Part shown: piece after piece, positions 16,514-24,934 of the stretch
How positions within the stretch are numbered: position 1 is the stretch's first letter
Layout: every line of letters starts with the position of its first letter
Assembly: GCF_028657195.3 (NCBI RefSeq)
Contig: NZ_JANCPR020000005.1
Coordinates: forward strand, 229,572-293,571
DNA length: 64,000 nt
Direction of reading: 5' to 3'
From: Streptomyces iconiensis
GTDB lineage: Bacteria > Actinomycetota > Actinomycetes > Streptomycetales > Streptomycetaceae
Notes under the pieces: generated by a model
The model's database searches: none
Told to the model about the DNA's origin: nothing
The model's input: only the letters and a program-made list of their open reading frames with translations
Position numbers and translations under genes: made by a program

Positions 16514-16960
16514 TCATGCCGGTTCGAGCGCGCGTACGGCCGCGACCAACGGGGCCAGCTCCGGCCGCTGTTCGGCTCGCGCGAGTGCCTCGCGGAGTGC
16601 GGCGTCGTGGGTGGGCCGTGCGGCGACCAGGAGGGCGTGTCCTTCCTCGGTGACGTTGGTGTAGATGCCGCGTCTGTCGTCGGGGCACAGATAGCGGGTC
16701 AGTAGGCCGCGATCCTCCAGGCGTGTGACCAGGCGCGTGGTGGCGCTTTGGCTGAGAACGACGGCGTCGGCGAGCTGGGTCATACGGAAGTGGCCACCGT
16801 CGCCGTCGTGCTGCTCGCTGAGCACGTCCATGAGGGAGAACTCGCGGACGCTCAGGCCGTGTTCGGCCTGCAGCGCGCGTTCGATGTGCGCCTCCAGACG
16901 GCCGTGCAGCGCCGAGAGTGCGCACCAGCCGTGAGCGAGACCGAGGTCGGGGCGGGACAT
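16514..16960 (-). CDS. MarR-family transcriptional regulator
   Basis: A 148-residue winged-helix repressor. The DNA-binding core is MTQLADAVVLSQSATTRLVTRLEDRGLLTRY, followed by a wing DDRRGIYTNVTEEGHALL. The ATG at 16960 has a GGAG ribosome site and gives standard family length. It diverges from an MFS exporter gene, the usual pairing for drug-sensing MarR proteins. Confidence 0.93.
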   Translation of the reverse strand: MSRPDLGLAHGWCALSALHGRLEAHIERALQAEHGLSVREFSLMDVLSEQHDGDGGHFRMTQLADAVVLSQSATTRLVTRLEDRGLLTRYLCPDDRRGIYTNVTEEGHALLVAARPTHDAALREALARAEQRPELAPLVAAVRALEPA

Positions 16961-17272
16961 GTGCGGCTCCTTCGGGGCTGCGAGCTGGGGGCCCGGTGGA
17001 CGGCGATGGTTCGGGTTGACGGGCGACGGGTGACGGAGGCGAGTCCGGTACGGCACGGATCCGTGTGGGCGTGGGCTCGTACGGGTGCGGGCCCGTGGGC
17101 CAAGGGTAGGCCATCTTCGCGATAGCCCGCGCTTGCATATAAAGGGCGCCTGCAATTATTGTCTGCGCTGGTAAGCGCCCTGTGCATGAGCCGTCGCGTT
17201 GCGCGATCTGGCCCTAAAGCGCAGACCGTGCCCTCAAGCCCGGAACGGGACCAAGAGTTGGAAGGCTGACCC
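16961..17272. promoter_or_regulatory. MarR/MFS divergent control region
   Basis: This 312-bp gap holds both promoters. At 17133-17155 an inverted pair TTGCA / TGCAA flanks 13 bp. TTGCAT at 17133 is also 17 bp from TTATTG at 17156, a passable -35/-10 pair for the MFS gene. The inverted repeat overlapping this candidate promoter could be the MarR operator. The reading is tentative. Confidence 0.4.
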
Positions 17273-18562
17273 ATGCCGCTCGCACTGCTGGCGCTCGCCG
17301 TCGGAGCCTTTGGGATCGGGACGACCGAGTTCGTGATCATGGGGCTGCTGCCCGATGTCGCGGCCACATACGGCGTCTCCATCCCGACGGCCGGATATCT
17401 GACCACGGGCTATGCGCTCGGTGTCCTCGTCGGCGCTCCCGTCTTCGCGATCCTCGGCGCACGGATGTCCCGGAAACGGATGCTGATGCTGCTGATGGGC
17501 CTGTTCATCGCGGGGAACCTGATCTCCGCTGTGGCCCCCGTCTTCGGCGTGATGCTCACGGGGCGCGTGATCGCCTCGCTCGCACACGGCACGTTCTTCG
17601 GTATCGGTTCCATCGTCGCCGCGGGACTTGTGGCGCCGCAGCGCAAGGCTGCCGCGCTCTCCATGATGTTCACGGGGCTGACCATGGCCAACGTCGTGGG
17701 CGTCCCCCTGGGCACGCTGCTGGGGCAACAGGCCGGATGGCGTTACACCTTCGTGGCCGTCGCCGGACTCGGCGTACTTGGCCTCGTGGGAGTGGCCGCC
17801 CTGGTGCCCGGGGACGCGCGGCCCGGGCGGCGGGGGAAGGCCGCGGGGGCGGACGTACCGGCTGGTGAACCGGCCGACGGGCGGGCAGGCGCAGGGCTGC
17901 GCAGTGAGCTGGCCGCCTTCCGCAATGTGCAGGTGCTGCTCGCGATGGGTATGACGGTCCTCGGCTTCGGCGGGGTCTTCGCCGCGATCACCTATGTGGC
18001 GCCCATGGTCACCGAGGCGGCCGGGTACGCCGACTCGTCCGTGACCTGGCTGCTGGTCCTCTTCGGCGTCGGCATGGTGATCGGCAACCTTGTCGGCGGG
18101 CGCCTGGCCGACCGTGCGCTGATGCCGCTCCTGTTCACGGCGCTGACGGGGCTGGCGCTCGTGCTCGGCCTGTTCGCTTTCACGGCGTACGACAAGGTCG
18201 CCGCCGCGCTGACCCTCGCACTGATCGGCGCCTTCGGGTTCGCGACCGTGCCGCCGCTCCAGAAGAGAGTCCTGGACCAGACGGTGGGCGCGCCCACGCT
18301 GGCCTCCGTCATGAACATCGGCGCCTTCAACCTCGGCAACGCGGTGGCCGCCTGGCTCGGCGGGCTCGTCCTCGGCGCCGGACTCGGGCCCACCTCTCCT
18401 AACTGGGTCGGTGCCGGGCTCGCGTTGGGCGCCCTGGGCCTCGCTGTGCTCGCGGCCCGGCTGGAGCGGCGGGCTCGCGTACGTGTGGGGAGGTCGTCGT
18501 TGCCGTTCTCCCCTCCGAACGCTGAAGCTGCCGCCCCCGTGCCGTCAGGCCCCATGGTTTGA
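17273..18562 (+). CDS. MFS transporter (DHA1/AraJ-like efflux)
   Basis: A 429-residue major facilitator with about 12 membrane helices. The first helix contains FGIGTTEFVIMGLLP, followed by motif A-like FAILGARMSRKRML. The central loop (residues 180-205) is charged and glycine rich. These features fit the DHA1 sugar/drug efflux group that includes AraJ and chloramphenicol-type exporters. The ribosome site GGAAGG precedes the ATG. It diverges from the MarR gene, so efflux is probably induced by a ligand of that repressor. Its last 164 bp overlap the convergent DUF2269 gene. Confidence 0.9.
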   Translation: MPLALLALAVGAFGIGTTEFVIMGLLPDVAATYGVSIPTAGYLTTGYALGVLVGAPVFAILGARMSRKRMLMLLMGLFIAGNLISAVAPVFGVMLTGRVIASLAHGTFFGIGSIVAAGLVAPQRKAAALSMMFTGLTMANVVGVPLGTLLGQQAGWRYTFVAVAGLGVLGLVGVAALVPGDARPGRRGKAAGADVPAGEPADGRAGAGLRSELAAFRNVQVLLAMGMTVLGFGGVFAAITYVAPMVTEAAGYADSSVTWLLVLFGVGMVIGNLVGGRLADRALMPLLFTALTGLALVLGLFAFTAYDKVAAALTLALIGAFGFATVPPLQKRVLDQTVGAPTLASVMNIGAFNLGNAVAAWLGGLVLGAGLGPTSPNWVGAGLALGALGLAVLAARLERRARVRVGRSSLPFSPPNAEAAAPVPSGPMV

Positions 18563-19007
18563 GGAGGGAGACCGCCGTCACGAACACGTACGTGCACAGC
18601 GAGACGATGGGCGGGGCGAGCACGTTGGGGAGGGTGACTGGTTCGCCGGTGGTGACGTCGGTTACCGCGCCGTTGATGTGCGTACGGAAGACGAGCAGGC
18701 TGGCGGTGGCGGCTGCGAGGGTGACCCAGAACTTCGTGTAGACCCAGCGGTGCCGTGCCAGGCCCCAGTGGCTGTAGAGCGAGAGTGCGAGCCCGGTGAG
18801 CAGCGTGGTCAGGGCGAGCGGTGCGATCAGCCAGTCGCCGAAGACCTTCATGGAGCGGTACGCGGCCTCGGCAGCCGCAGCGGAGGCCGTGGTCGCGCCG
18901 GTGACGGCGAGCGCCAGCAGGCACAGCGTCACGCCGAGCCAGCCGACCGAGGCGCTGACGTGGAGGACGAGGGTGGCCCTGCGGGCACGGCGGGGGAGTC
19001 GCTGCAT
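18399..19007 (-). CDS. DUF2269-like integral membrane protein
   Basis: A 202-residue membrane protein resembling the DUF2269 family. Four hydrophobic segments lie near residues 13-38, 58-78, 88-108 and 130-152. Family-like sequences are LVLHVSASVGWLGVTLCLLA, LTGLALSLYSHWGLARHRW and LLKPWGLTARG. The tail after residue 158 is hydrophilic and unconserved, and it is encoded antisense to the 3' end of the MFS gene. Function is unknown. Confidence 0.8.
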   Translation of the reverse strand: MQRLPRRARRATLVLHVSASVGWLGVTLCLLALAVTGATTASAAAAEAAYRSMKVFGDWLIAPLALTTLLTGLALSLYSHWGLARHRWVYTKFWVTLAAATASLLVFRTHINGAVTDVTTGEPVTLPNVLAPPIVSLCTYVFVTAVSLLKPWGLTARGRQLQRSEGRTATTTSPHVREPAAPAGPRAQRGPGRPTRARHRPS

Positions 19008-19186
19008 GCGGACGAGGTTCCCGTGCCGCGCCAGGGCGGGGCGTCCGACGGCGGGAGTATCCCCCGGTACTCGGCGCCGAGTACGTCAGTGCGTGCGTAT
19101 GCGCGGCTCCGCGGGCCTCCGGGCGCCGACCGCTTCGCCGTGAGCACGCGCCTACGTGTGTACGGCGTGGTCGTACGATCGGCGGT

Positions 19187-19888
19187 ATGGCTCTTCCCGC
19201 CCCGGCGGTCGCCCGCCGTGAAAAACGTTCCCGTCTGCACCTGTTCGACCTCGATGGCACGCTGATGTACGGCTCGGCCGCCCCGGTGGAGATCTCCCAG
19301 CAGCTCGGTGTCGAGCGGGAGATCCAGGAGCTGGAGCACGCCTTTGCGACGCGTGCGCTGGCACCGTCCGAGTTCGCCGTGCGCGCGTGTGCGCTCTGGG
19401 CCGAGCTGACGGACGAGGTCGTCGCTGCCGCCTTCGACGGGGCGCCATGGCTGGAGGGCATTCGCGAGGTGTGGGCGGAGATAAGGGAGCGTGGGGAGCA
19501 CTGTGCGGTGATTTCCCTCTCGCCGGATTTCTTTGTGCGGCGACTGCTGGACTGGGGCGTGCATGCTGCGCACGGTTCGCGCTGGCCGGAGGTTCCGACC
19601 GTAATGGCGAGCGGAAGCGGGAAGTATCCGCTGCATCCGGTCGACCCCTCGGGCATTCTCACACCGGCGGCCAAGGTGAAGATCGCGCGGAAACTCTGTG
19701 CCGAATTCGAGGTGTCGCTGGATGACTGCGTTGCCTACGGCGACTCGATGTCCGACGCCGAACTCTTCGCCGCCGTACCGGTTTCCGTGGCGGTCAACGC
19801 CGACCAGCACGTACGTGGTATCGCCTCGCACGACTACACCGGGCGCGATCTGCGCGAAGCCTACGGACTCGTCTCCGTCGTGCGTTAA
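19187..19888 (+). CDS. HAD-family phosphatase (HAD-IB, SerB-like)
   Basis: A 233-residue haloacid dehalogenase-type phosphatase. Motif I is LFDLDGTLMYG, motif II is the serine in VISLSPDFF, the lysine of motif III is in AAKVKIARKL, and motif IV is AYGDSMSDAELF. This order matches phosphoserine phosphatase-like HAD-IB enzymes, but the substrate is open. Codon usage is slightly less GC biased than in neighbouring genes. The ATG has no strong ribosome site. It stands alone between a divergent membrane protein gene and a 383-bp gap. Confidence 0.87.
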   Translation: MALPAPAVARREKRSRLHLFDLDGTLMYGSAAPVEISQQLGVEREIQELEHAFATRALAPSEFAVRACALWAELTDEVVAAAFDGAPWLEGIREVWAEIRERGEHCAVISLSPDFFVRRLLDWGVHAAHGSRWPEVPTVMASGSGKYPLHPVDPSGILTPAAKVKIARKLCAEFEVSLDDCVAYGDSMSDAELFAAVPVSVAVNADQHVRGIASHDYTGRDLREAYGLVSVVR

Positions 19889-20271
19889 TTCGCCTCTCAC
19901 CCGTACATGTCGGGCCCGCGTTCCTCCTCCGGCGCTCGCCGATATCCGTACGGTGCATACGCGGTATACGCCCGGTAGTCGACAACCGACCGTCGACGTC
20001 ACGCACTCGCCGCGCCGTCATGTGCCCTGCCTCCTCGTCGTGTTTTGCCTGCTGAGTGCGGTGTCCGACATGGATTCGCGGCGCTCTCGCGGCAGTTCCA
20101 GCCCTCTTCCGTGGCCGGAATCACGGATATTCCGTGGAACCGCGAACGGGGGTTGTGGAGTGAAGTCCTCACGGTATGGTCGGTCCCATTCGCGGGGGTC
20201 GGATTACCAGAACGTCTGGAAGACGGGCGTGCGCAGACCGTCCGGAAGAAGAGGTACGAGGCGAGGCGAGC
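19889..20271. other. Gap upstream of globin gene, with inverted repeat
   Basis: There is no gene in this 383-bp stretch. Its GC content is visibly lower than in the coding regions. At 20122-20136 a perfect inverted repeat CACGG-ATATT-CCGTG occurs, and TTCCGTGG appears twice nearby (20107 and 20130). It is the most likely regulatory element for the globin gene. Similarity to NsrR-type sites of other Streptomyces hmp genes is possible but was not established. Confidence 0.5.
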
Positions 20272-21771
20272 ATGGCCAGCAGGTCGGGCGTGTCGGGCAG
20301 CGAGGGTGCGTTCGCCGGTGACAACGGCGGACGGGGCTGGTTCAGTCCACCCGAGTCCGTTCCTCCGGAGTCGGAGAAGCTTCTTTCGGAGCAGGTTCCT
20401 TCAGGGCAGGTTCCTTCAGGGCAGGTTCCTTCAGGGCAGGTTCCTTCGGAGCACCTTTCGCCGGATCACCTTCCGGCGGAGCAGGTTCCTTCGGAGCGTC
20501 CCTCGCCGGAGCGCCTTCCTCCGGAGGCGTCGTCCGTTGCTCCCGCGTCGGGGTCCGTTCCTCCGGAACCGGGCGGTCCGCGCGAGACACAGGCGCCCCC
20601 TCACGCGGCGTCCTCCGGTCCCGCGGCGCCCAGCTCCGACGCGGCACTTGTCCAGGCCACCCTCCAGGAACTGGAGGGCTCGGCCGACGCGGCCACCGCG
20701 TACTTCTACGCGCTGCTCTTCGTGCAGTACCCGCAGCTGCGGGAGATGTTCCCCGCGTCCATGGACACCCAGCGCGACCGGCTCTTCCACGCGCTGCTGA
20801 CCTCCGTACGCCTCTACGACGACCCCAAGGTCCTCGCCGACTACCTCTCAGGACTGGGCAGGGGGCACCGCAAGTACGGGACGCTTCCCGCGCACTACCC
20901 CGCCGTCGGGGAGTGTCTGATGGCCGCGCTCAGCCAGTACGCGCCCCGCAGTTGGGGCCCGCGCACCGAGGCCGCGTGGGTGCGGGCCTACACGGCGATC
21001 TCGCAGATCATGATCGACGCCGCCGCCGAGGACGAGCGCCGGGCGCCCGCCTGGTGGCAGGCGGAGATCGTCACCCACGAGCAGCGAACGCCCGAGATCG
21101 CCGTGATCACGGTGCGGCCCGACCAGCCGTACCCGTTCCGGGCCGGGCAGTACACGAGCATCGAGACGCCCTGGTGGCCGCGCGTATGGCGGCACTACTC
21201 CTTCGCTTCGGCGCCGCGCTCCGACGGGTTGCTCACCTTCCACGTCAAGTCCGTTCCCGCCGGCTGGGTCTCCACCGCGCTCGTCCAGCGCGCACGCCCC
21301 GGCGACGTGCTGCGGCTCGGGCCCCCCAACGGCTCCATGACCATCGACCACCGCGCCGACAGCGGTCTGTTGTGCCTCGGCGGTGGCACCGGCATCGCGC
21401 CGATCAAGGCGCTGGTCGAGGATGTGGCGGGCCAGGGCAGGAGCCGCCCCGTCGAGGTGTTCTACGGCGCGCGCACCGATCACGACCTCTACGACCTGGA
21501 CACCATGCTGCGCCTTGAGCAGCGCTACGACTGGCTGGCCGTGCGCCCCGTCGTCGCGGCAGGACCGGCACCCTCCGCCGCCTATGCGGCGCTCGCGGGG
21601 CAACTCCCCGAGGCCGTACGCAGGTACGGCCCTTTCGCGGCCTACGACGGCTATCTCTCAGGCCCCCCTGGGATGATCAGGACCGGCGTGGAGACGCTGG
21701 TGGGGCTAGGAATCCCCACCCACCGCATACGGCACGACTCCCTGGAGGAGCTGGTGGCGACGGGGGGCTAG
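20272..21771 (+). CDS. Globin-flavoreductase (flavohaemoprotein-like) with repetitive N-terminus
   Basis: A 499-residue protein. Residues 1-122 are a disordered Pro/Ser/Glu/Gln stretch with four pentapeptides of type VPSGQ/VPSEH. Residues 123-262 are a globin; H199 in GRGHRKYG is the likely proximal haem ligand. Residues 263-370 form the FAD domain with RHYS at 307-310. The NAD domain has GGGTGIAP at 370-377 and ends in LSGPPGMI. Flavohaemoproteins turn NO into nitrate using NAD(P)H and oxygen; peroxide or redox sensing is also possible. The ATG at 20272 was chosen at the start of the low-complexity region, so a longer form from 20176 cannot be excluded. The gene for a PNPOx-like protein follows 32 bp later. 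Confidence 0.88.
   Translation: MASRSGVSGSEGAFAGDNGGRGWFSPPESVPPESEKLLSEQVPSGQVPSGQVPSGQVPSEHLSPDHLPAEQVPSERPSPERLPPEASSVAPASGSVPPEPGGPRETQAPPHAASSGPAAPSSDAALVQATLQELEGSADAATAYFYALLFVQYPQLREMFPASMDTQRDRLFHALLTSVRLYDDPKVLADYLSGLGRGHRKYGTLPAHYPAVGECLMAALSQYAPRSWGPRTEAAWVRAYTAISQIMIDAAAEDERRAPAWWQAEIVTHEQRTPEIAVITVRPDQPYPFRAGQYTSIETPWWPRVWRHYSFASAPRSDGLLTFHVKSVPAGWVSTALVQRARPGDVLRLGPPNGSMTIDHRADSGLLCLGGGTGIAPIKALVEDVAGQGRSRPVEVFYGARTDHDLYDLDTMLRLEQRYDWLAVRPVVAAGPAPSAAYAALAGQLPEAVRRYGPFAAYDGYLSGPPGMIRTGVETLVGLGIPTHRIRHDSLEELVATGG
20392..20451 (+). repeat. 15-bp coding repeat (VPSGQ units)
   Basis: CAGGTTCCTTCAGGG is repeated exactly at 20392, 20407 and 20422, with a variant at 20437. Each unit adds one in-frame pentapeptide to the N-terminal extension of the globin protein, so unit number could change by slippage without breaking the frame. 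Confidence 0.9.
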
Positions 21772-21803
21772 GTGTATCGCATTTGAGGGAAGGGGAGTTC
21801 GGC

Positions 21804-23183
21804 GTGACGGCGAGTACGGCGGACGGTGAGGGAATGGCGCACGGGGCCGGGCGGCCACGGCCGGGAAGTGAGGGCGAACACGCCCTTCAGCGGCGGATCG
21901 GCTCCAGTGGCCGCGCCGACCGGTTCTACGACGAGCAGGTGCTCGACCATCTCAACGAGCGGATGCGGGAGTTCACGCGTCAGCAGGAGATGTTCTTCCT
22001 GTCCACGTCCGACCGGAACGGCGAGTGTGACAGCAGTTTTCGCGCGGGACCGCCCGGATTTCTACGGGTGCTGGACGAACGGACGCTGGTGTTCCCCGAG
22101 TACCGGGGCAACGGCGTCCATGCCAGCCTCGGCAACATCCAGGACAACCCGCATCTGGGCATCCTCCTCATCGATTTCGTACGGGCGAGGATCGGGCTGC
22201 ACATAAACGGTTCTGCCGAGGTCATGGAGGACGCCGACCTGCGCGCCACCGTCCCCGATCTGCCGGACGACCCCGTTCCCGGCCGCCGTGCGCTGCTGTG
22301 GGTGCGGGTGACGGTGCAGGAGGCGTACATCCACTGCGCCAAGCACATACCCCACCTCCAGAAGGCACCCCGGCGTGCCGCACGGGACTGGGGCACCGAC
22401 GACTACAAGCGGAAGGGCGGCGACTTCTTCGGCGCCGCGCGGGATGCGCGGGATGCGCGGGACGCGGGGGACGTGAGCGGTGGGCGTGACACCCGGGTCG
22501 CGGGGGGCGTACGGGTCGCGGGGGCCGGACCGGTGACGGGAGCGGCATGGGAGTCCGGGGTGGCTCAGGAGCCGGGCCGGACCCGGGAGGCGGAGGCTGC
22601 TCGGGAGCCGGTAGCGGCGGCTTGGGATGTGCCCGAGATCATGAACGTGCCCAAGGTTCGGGATGTGCCAGAGAACCGGAACGCGCCCGAGACTCGGAAC
22701 GTGCCAGAGACGCACGAGGCGGTCGAGGTCGGCGCTTCGCTCTCAGCACGTGAGGCAGACGAGCCAAGCGGAGCCCGCGATGCAAGCGGCGCCCGCAAGC
22801 CGGACGGCGCGCGCGAGCCAGGCGGGGCCCGTGAGTTGACCGGTGGGCATGCGGTACCGGGCCAACGCCGGCCGCACGCCACGCACGAGGTGCCCGGGCC
22901 GCGCGAGGATCCCCGGCCGATGGCCATGCCCGGGCACGGGAACGGCTCCTTCACACCGGCCGCGCCGCCCTCAGGCGCGGGCACTTCTCCGTCCGCTGAA
23001 CCCGCCCAGCCCACCGCGCCCTTCGCCGTCTCGGCCGCCATCTCCGCGCGTACCGAGAGCGATACGGCAGGCCCCGTACGCGATGTGTCCGCATGGCGGG
23101 AGCAGGCCGAACGCGCCCTGGCCGAGGCCCGCCGCAGGGGAGCTGAGCACGAACCTGCCCCGTTCCAGGGCTGGTTCGGGTAA
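21804..23183 (+). CDS. PNPOx-like flavin-split-barrel protein with long repetitive tail
   Basis: A 459-residue protein starting with GTG at 21804, preceded by GGGGAG. Residues 35-205 match the pyridoxamine 5'-phosphate oxidase-like barrel: REFTRQQEMFFLSTSDRNGECDSSF, FLRVLDERTLVFPEYRGNG, and a YIHCAKHIPHLQ segment. Such proteins bind FMN, F420 or haem. The last 240 residues are low complexity with degenerate runs: RDARDARDAGD, VPEIMNVPKVRDVPE, and GARDASGARKPDGARE. The final 40 residues (WREQAERALAEARRRGAEHE, FQGWFG) look ordered and helical. It follows the globin-reductase by 32 bp, so the two probably act together in a redox or NO-related task. Confidence 0.8.
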   Translation: MTASTADGEGMAHGAGRPRPGSEGEHALQRRIGSSGRADRFYDEQVLDHLNERMREFTRQQEMFFLSTSDRNGECDSSFRAGPPGFLRVLDERTLVFPEYRGNGVHASLGNIQDNPHLGILLIDFVRARIGLHINGSAEVMEDADLRATVPDLPDDPVPGRRALLWVRVTVQEAYIHCAKHIPHLQKAPRRAARDWGTDDYKRKGGDFFGAARDARDARDAGDVSGGRDTRVAGGVRVAGAGPVTGAAWESGVAQEPGRTREAEAAREPVAAAWDVPEIMNVPKVRDVPENRNAPETRNVPETHEAVEVGASLSAREADEPSGARDASGARKPDGAREPGGARELTGGHAVPGQRRPHATHEVPGPREDPRPMAMPGHGNGSFTPAAPPSGAGTSPSAEPAQPTAPFAVSAAISARTESDTAGPVRDVSAWREQAERALAEARRRGAEHEPAPFQGWFG

Positions 23184-23191
23184 GGGCCGCC

Positions 23192-23292
23192 CGGGACAGG
23201 ACAGGACAGGACGGGACAGGGCAGGACGGGGTGGGCGGGCTGACCGGTGCTGGATCGGCGGGCGTTCAGGTCAGGACAGGTCAGGTCAGGTC
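23192..23292. repeat. GGACA and GGTCA pentanucleotide tracts
   Basis: Runs of GGACA (23192-23230) and CAGGT (23266-23292) lie in the convergent gap. The second run forms the stop codon and last codons (LT) of the NUDIX gene. Confidence 0.75.
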
Positions 23293-23775
23293 GGGGGCGA
23301 GCAGTGCCCGTACGCCCTCGATGTTCGCGGCGAGGTAGGAGCGCAGCGTCGGCGGGACGACCTCGACGGAGGTGAGACCCGCGGGGGTGAAGGGGACGCG
23401 CACGATCTCGTACTCCCCGCAGGGCTCCTCCACCTCGGGGCCGTGCCGGCGCCCGGGGTCCATGGAGACCAGGCGGCAGACGAAGAAGTGCTGCACCTTC
23501 ACGCCCCCGGGCGTCTCCTCCGGGTCGCGCACCGTGTCCACGAAGGCCGGGACGACATCGGCGACCTTGGCGCCCAGTTCCTCGTCGACCTCGCGGTGCA
23601 GCGCGTCCTCGACCGTGCGGTCGACGCCGGGTTCGACGCCGCCGCCCGGGGTGATCCAGTACGGAGCAAGCCCGGGCTTGGTGCGTTTGATGAGGATCAG
23701 CTCTCCGGGGCGTCCGTCGTCCGCGAAGAGGATGGCGCGTGCGGTGCGTTTGACCACCGGGCTCTCGTCGGTCAT
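23281..23775 (-). CDS. NUDIX hydrolase
   Basis: A 164-residue Nudix-fold pyrophosphohydrolase. The Nudix box runs from GGGVEPGVD to REVDEELGA; the REVDEE core is intact, but the spacing before it is two residues longer than the textbook motif. ITPGGGVEP precedes it, and KVQHFFVCRL forms a late strand. The substrate is probably a nucleoside diphosphate derivative. The ATG at 23775 is preferred over a longer proline-rich frame. It lies 49 bp downstream of the LysR gene and may be co-transcribed with it. Confidence 0.88.
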   Translation of the reverse strand: MTDESPVVKRTARAILFADDGRPGELILIKRTKPGLAPYWITPGGGVEPGVDRTVEDALHREVDEELGAKVADVVPAFVDTVRDPEETPGGVKVQHFFVCRLVSMDPGRRHGPEVEEPCGEYEIVRVPFTPAGLTSVEVVPPTLRSYLAANIEGVRALLAPDLT

Positions 23776-23824
23776 GGGAGAAGGTTTCGCCGGTGGCGGG
23801 GGCGCCAAACCCGGCCTGCGCGCC

Positions 23825-24718
23825 TCACCAGTGCACGGCGGCGCGTAACAGCCATTCGTGGGCACGTGCGATGTGCGGGAGCGCGAGCGTACCGGCGCGT
23901 ACGGACAGGAAGTACGTCCGCAGCGGCGGCACCGGCGGGTCGTACAGCGCGACGATCCGCCCCGTCTCCAGTGCCTCCGTACACAGGTAGCGGGGCAGCA
24001 CCGCCATCCCCGCTCCCGCCGCGACGCACTCCAGCGCGGCGCGCAGATCCGGTGCGACCAGCGCGCCGGTACGGACGGGCTCGGCGTCGAACACCGCGCC
24101 CCAGTAACGCGAGGCCAGCGGCATGCTCTCGTGTACGTCGATGACCGGCACGCTCTCCAGCGGACCCGGCCCCTTCGCGCGCAGCACGGCGGCGCTGAGC
24201 CGTGCGGCCCAGCGGGGAGCCGCCACCAGGATGTGCTCCTCGTCGCACAGCGGAGTCGTGCTCATCAGCTCGCCACGGGGACGCGCCGTGCTCAGCGCCA
24301 GGTCGTAATGGCCCGCCGCCAGCCCGTCCAGGCTCTCCTCCGCCGAACCGAACGCGGCCCGTAACGCCATTCCGCGCTCCACCAACGGCGCCAGCGCGGG
24401 CAGGGCGCGCAGCGACGTGAACTCCGGGGGCCCGGCGAGATACAGCGTGCGCCCCGTGGCCTCCTCACCGAGCCTGCTCTCGGTGATCTCCATCAGCGCG
24501 TCGAGATGCGGCGCGACCCTGTGCGCCAGCTCCTCACCCACCGTGGTCGCCGCCACCCCACGCGCCTGCCGCACGAACAGCGGCCTGCCCATCTGCCGCT
24601 CCAGAGACCTGATCTGCCCGGTCACGGCCGGTTGCGACAGCCCGAGCAACGCCGCTGCGCGCGTGAACGACCCCGCCCGGTGCACCGCGAGAAAGGTGCG
24701 CAGCAGGGCCAGGTCCAT
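23825..24718 (-). CDS. LysR-family regulator with two TTA codons
   Basis: A 297-residue LysR protein. The helix-turn-helix is LLRTFLAVHRAGSFTRAAALL, then LSQPAVTGQIRSLERQMG, with the effector domain after residue 90. The gene carries two in-frame TTA leucine codons: in GMALRAAFG at 24364-24362, and in HEWLLRAA near the C-terminus at 23848-23846. In Streptomyces TTA needs the bldA tRNA, so synthesis should be delayed until development. Target genes may be the NUDIX gene downstream or its own promoter. Confidence 0.9.
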   Translation of the reverse strand: MDLALLRTFLAVHRAGSFTRAAALLGLSQPAVTGQIRSLERQMGRPLFVRQARGVAATTVGEELAHRVAPHLDALMEITESRLGEEATGRTLYLAGPPEFTSLRALPALAPLVERGMALRAAFGSAEESLDGLAAGHYDLALSTARPRGELMSTTPLCDEEHILVAAPRWAARLSAAVLRAKGPGPLESVPVIDVHESMPLASRYWGAVFDAEPVRTGALVAPDLRAALECVAAGAGMAVLPRYLCTEALETGRIVALYDPPVPPLRTYFLSVRAGTLALPHIARAHEWLLRAAVHW

Positions 24719-24771
24719 AGCGCCTCCGACTCCGCTTCGGTCACTGAGGGTTCGCAACGATAAATATCTCG

Positions 24772-24781
24772 ATAGGTCTAT
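24772..24781. promoter_or_regulatory. Candidate LysR site ATAG-GT-CTAT
   Basis: A short perfect inverted repeat in an AT-rich patch (24759-24790) lies about 55 bp upstream of the LysR start. It is compatible with LysR autoregulation, but short enough to occur by chance. Confidence 0.35.
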
Positions 24782-24852
24782 GTCGATACTGTGATTGGAC
24801 ACTGACGCAGAGTCAACTAGCCTTGTGTGAGCGCTGCTTCGCGCGTAGCGCC

Positions 24853-24891
24853 GGGCGGTTCGTGACACGAGGGGGGAGCCACGAACCGCCC
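24853..24891. terminator. 12-bp stem terminator below the STAND ATPase gene
   Basis: GGGCGGTTCGTG (24853-24864) and CACGAACCGCCC (24880-24891) are perfectly complementary around a 15-nt loop. The hairpin lies 44 bp past the stop of the NB-ARC/TPR gene and before the LysR promoter. Confidence 0.8.
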
Positions 24892-24934
24892 CTCTCCTCG
24901 CACGCGCCCACCCGAAGCCGGCCGCATGACCCGC

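Noticed and set aside
22062..22715. Minus-strand frame with repeated LGHV/LWHIPN pattern
   Set aside because: It is the reverse complement of the repetitive tail of the PNPOx-like protein and has no independent support.
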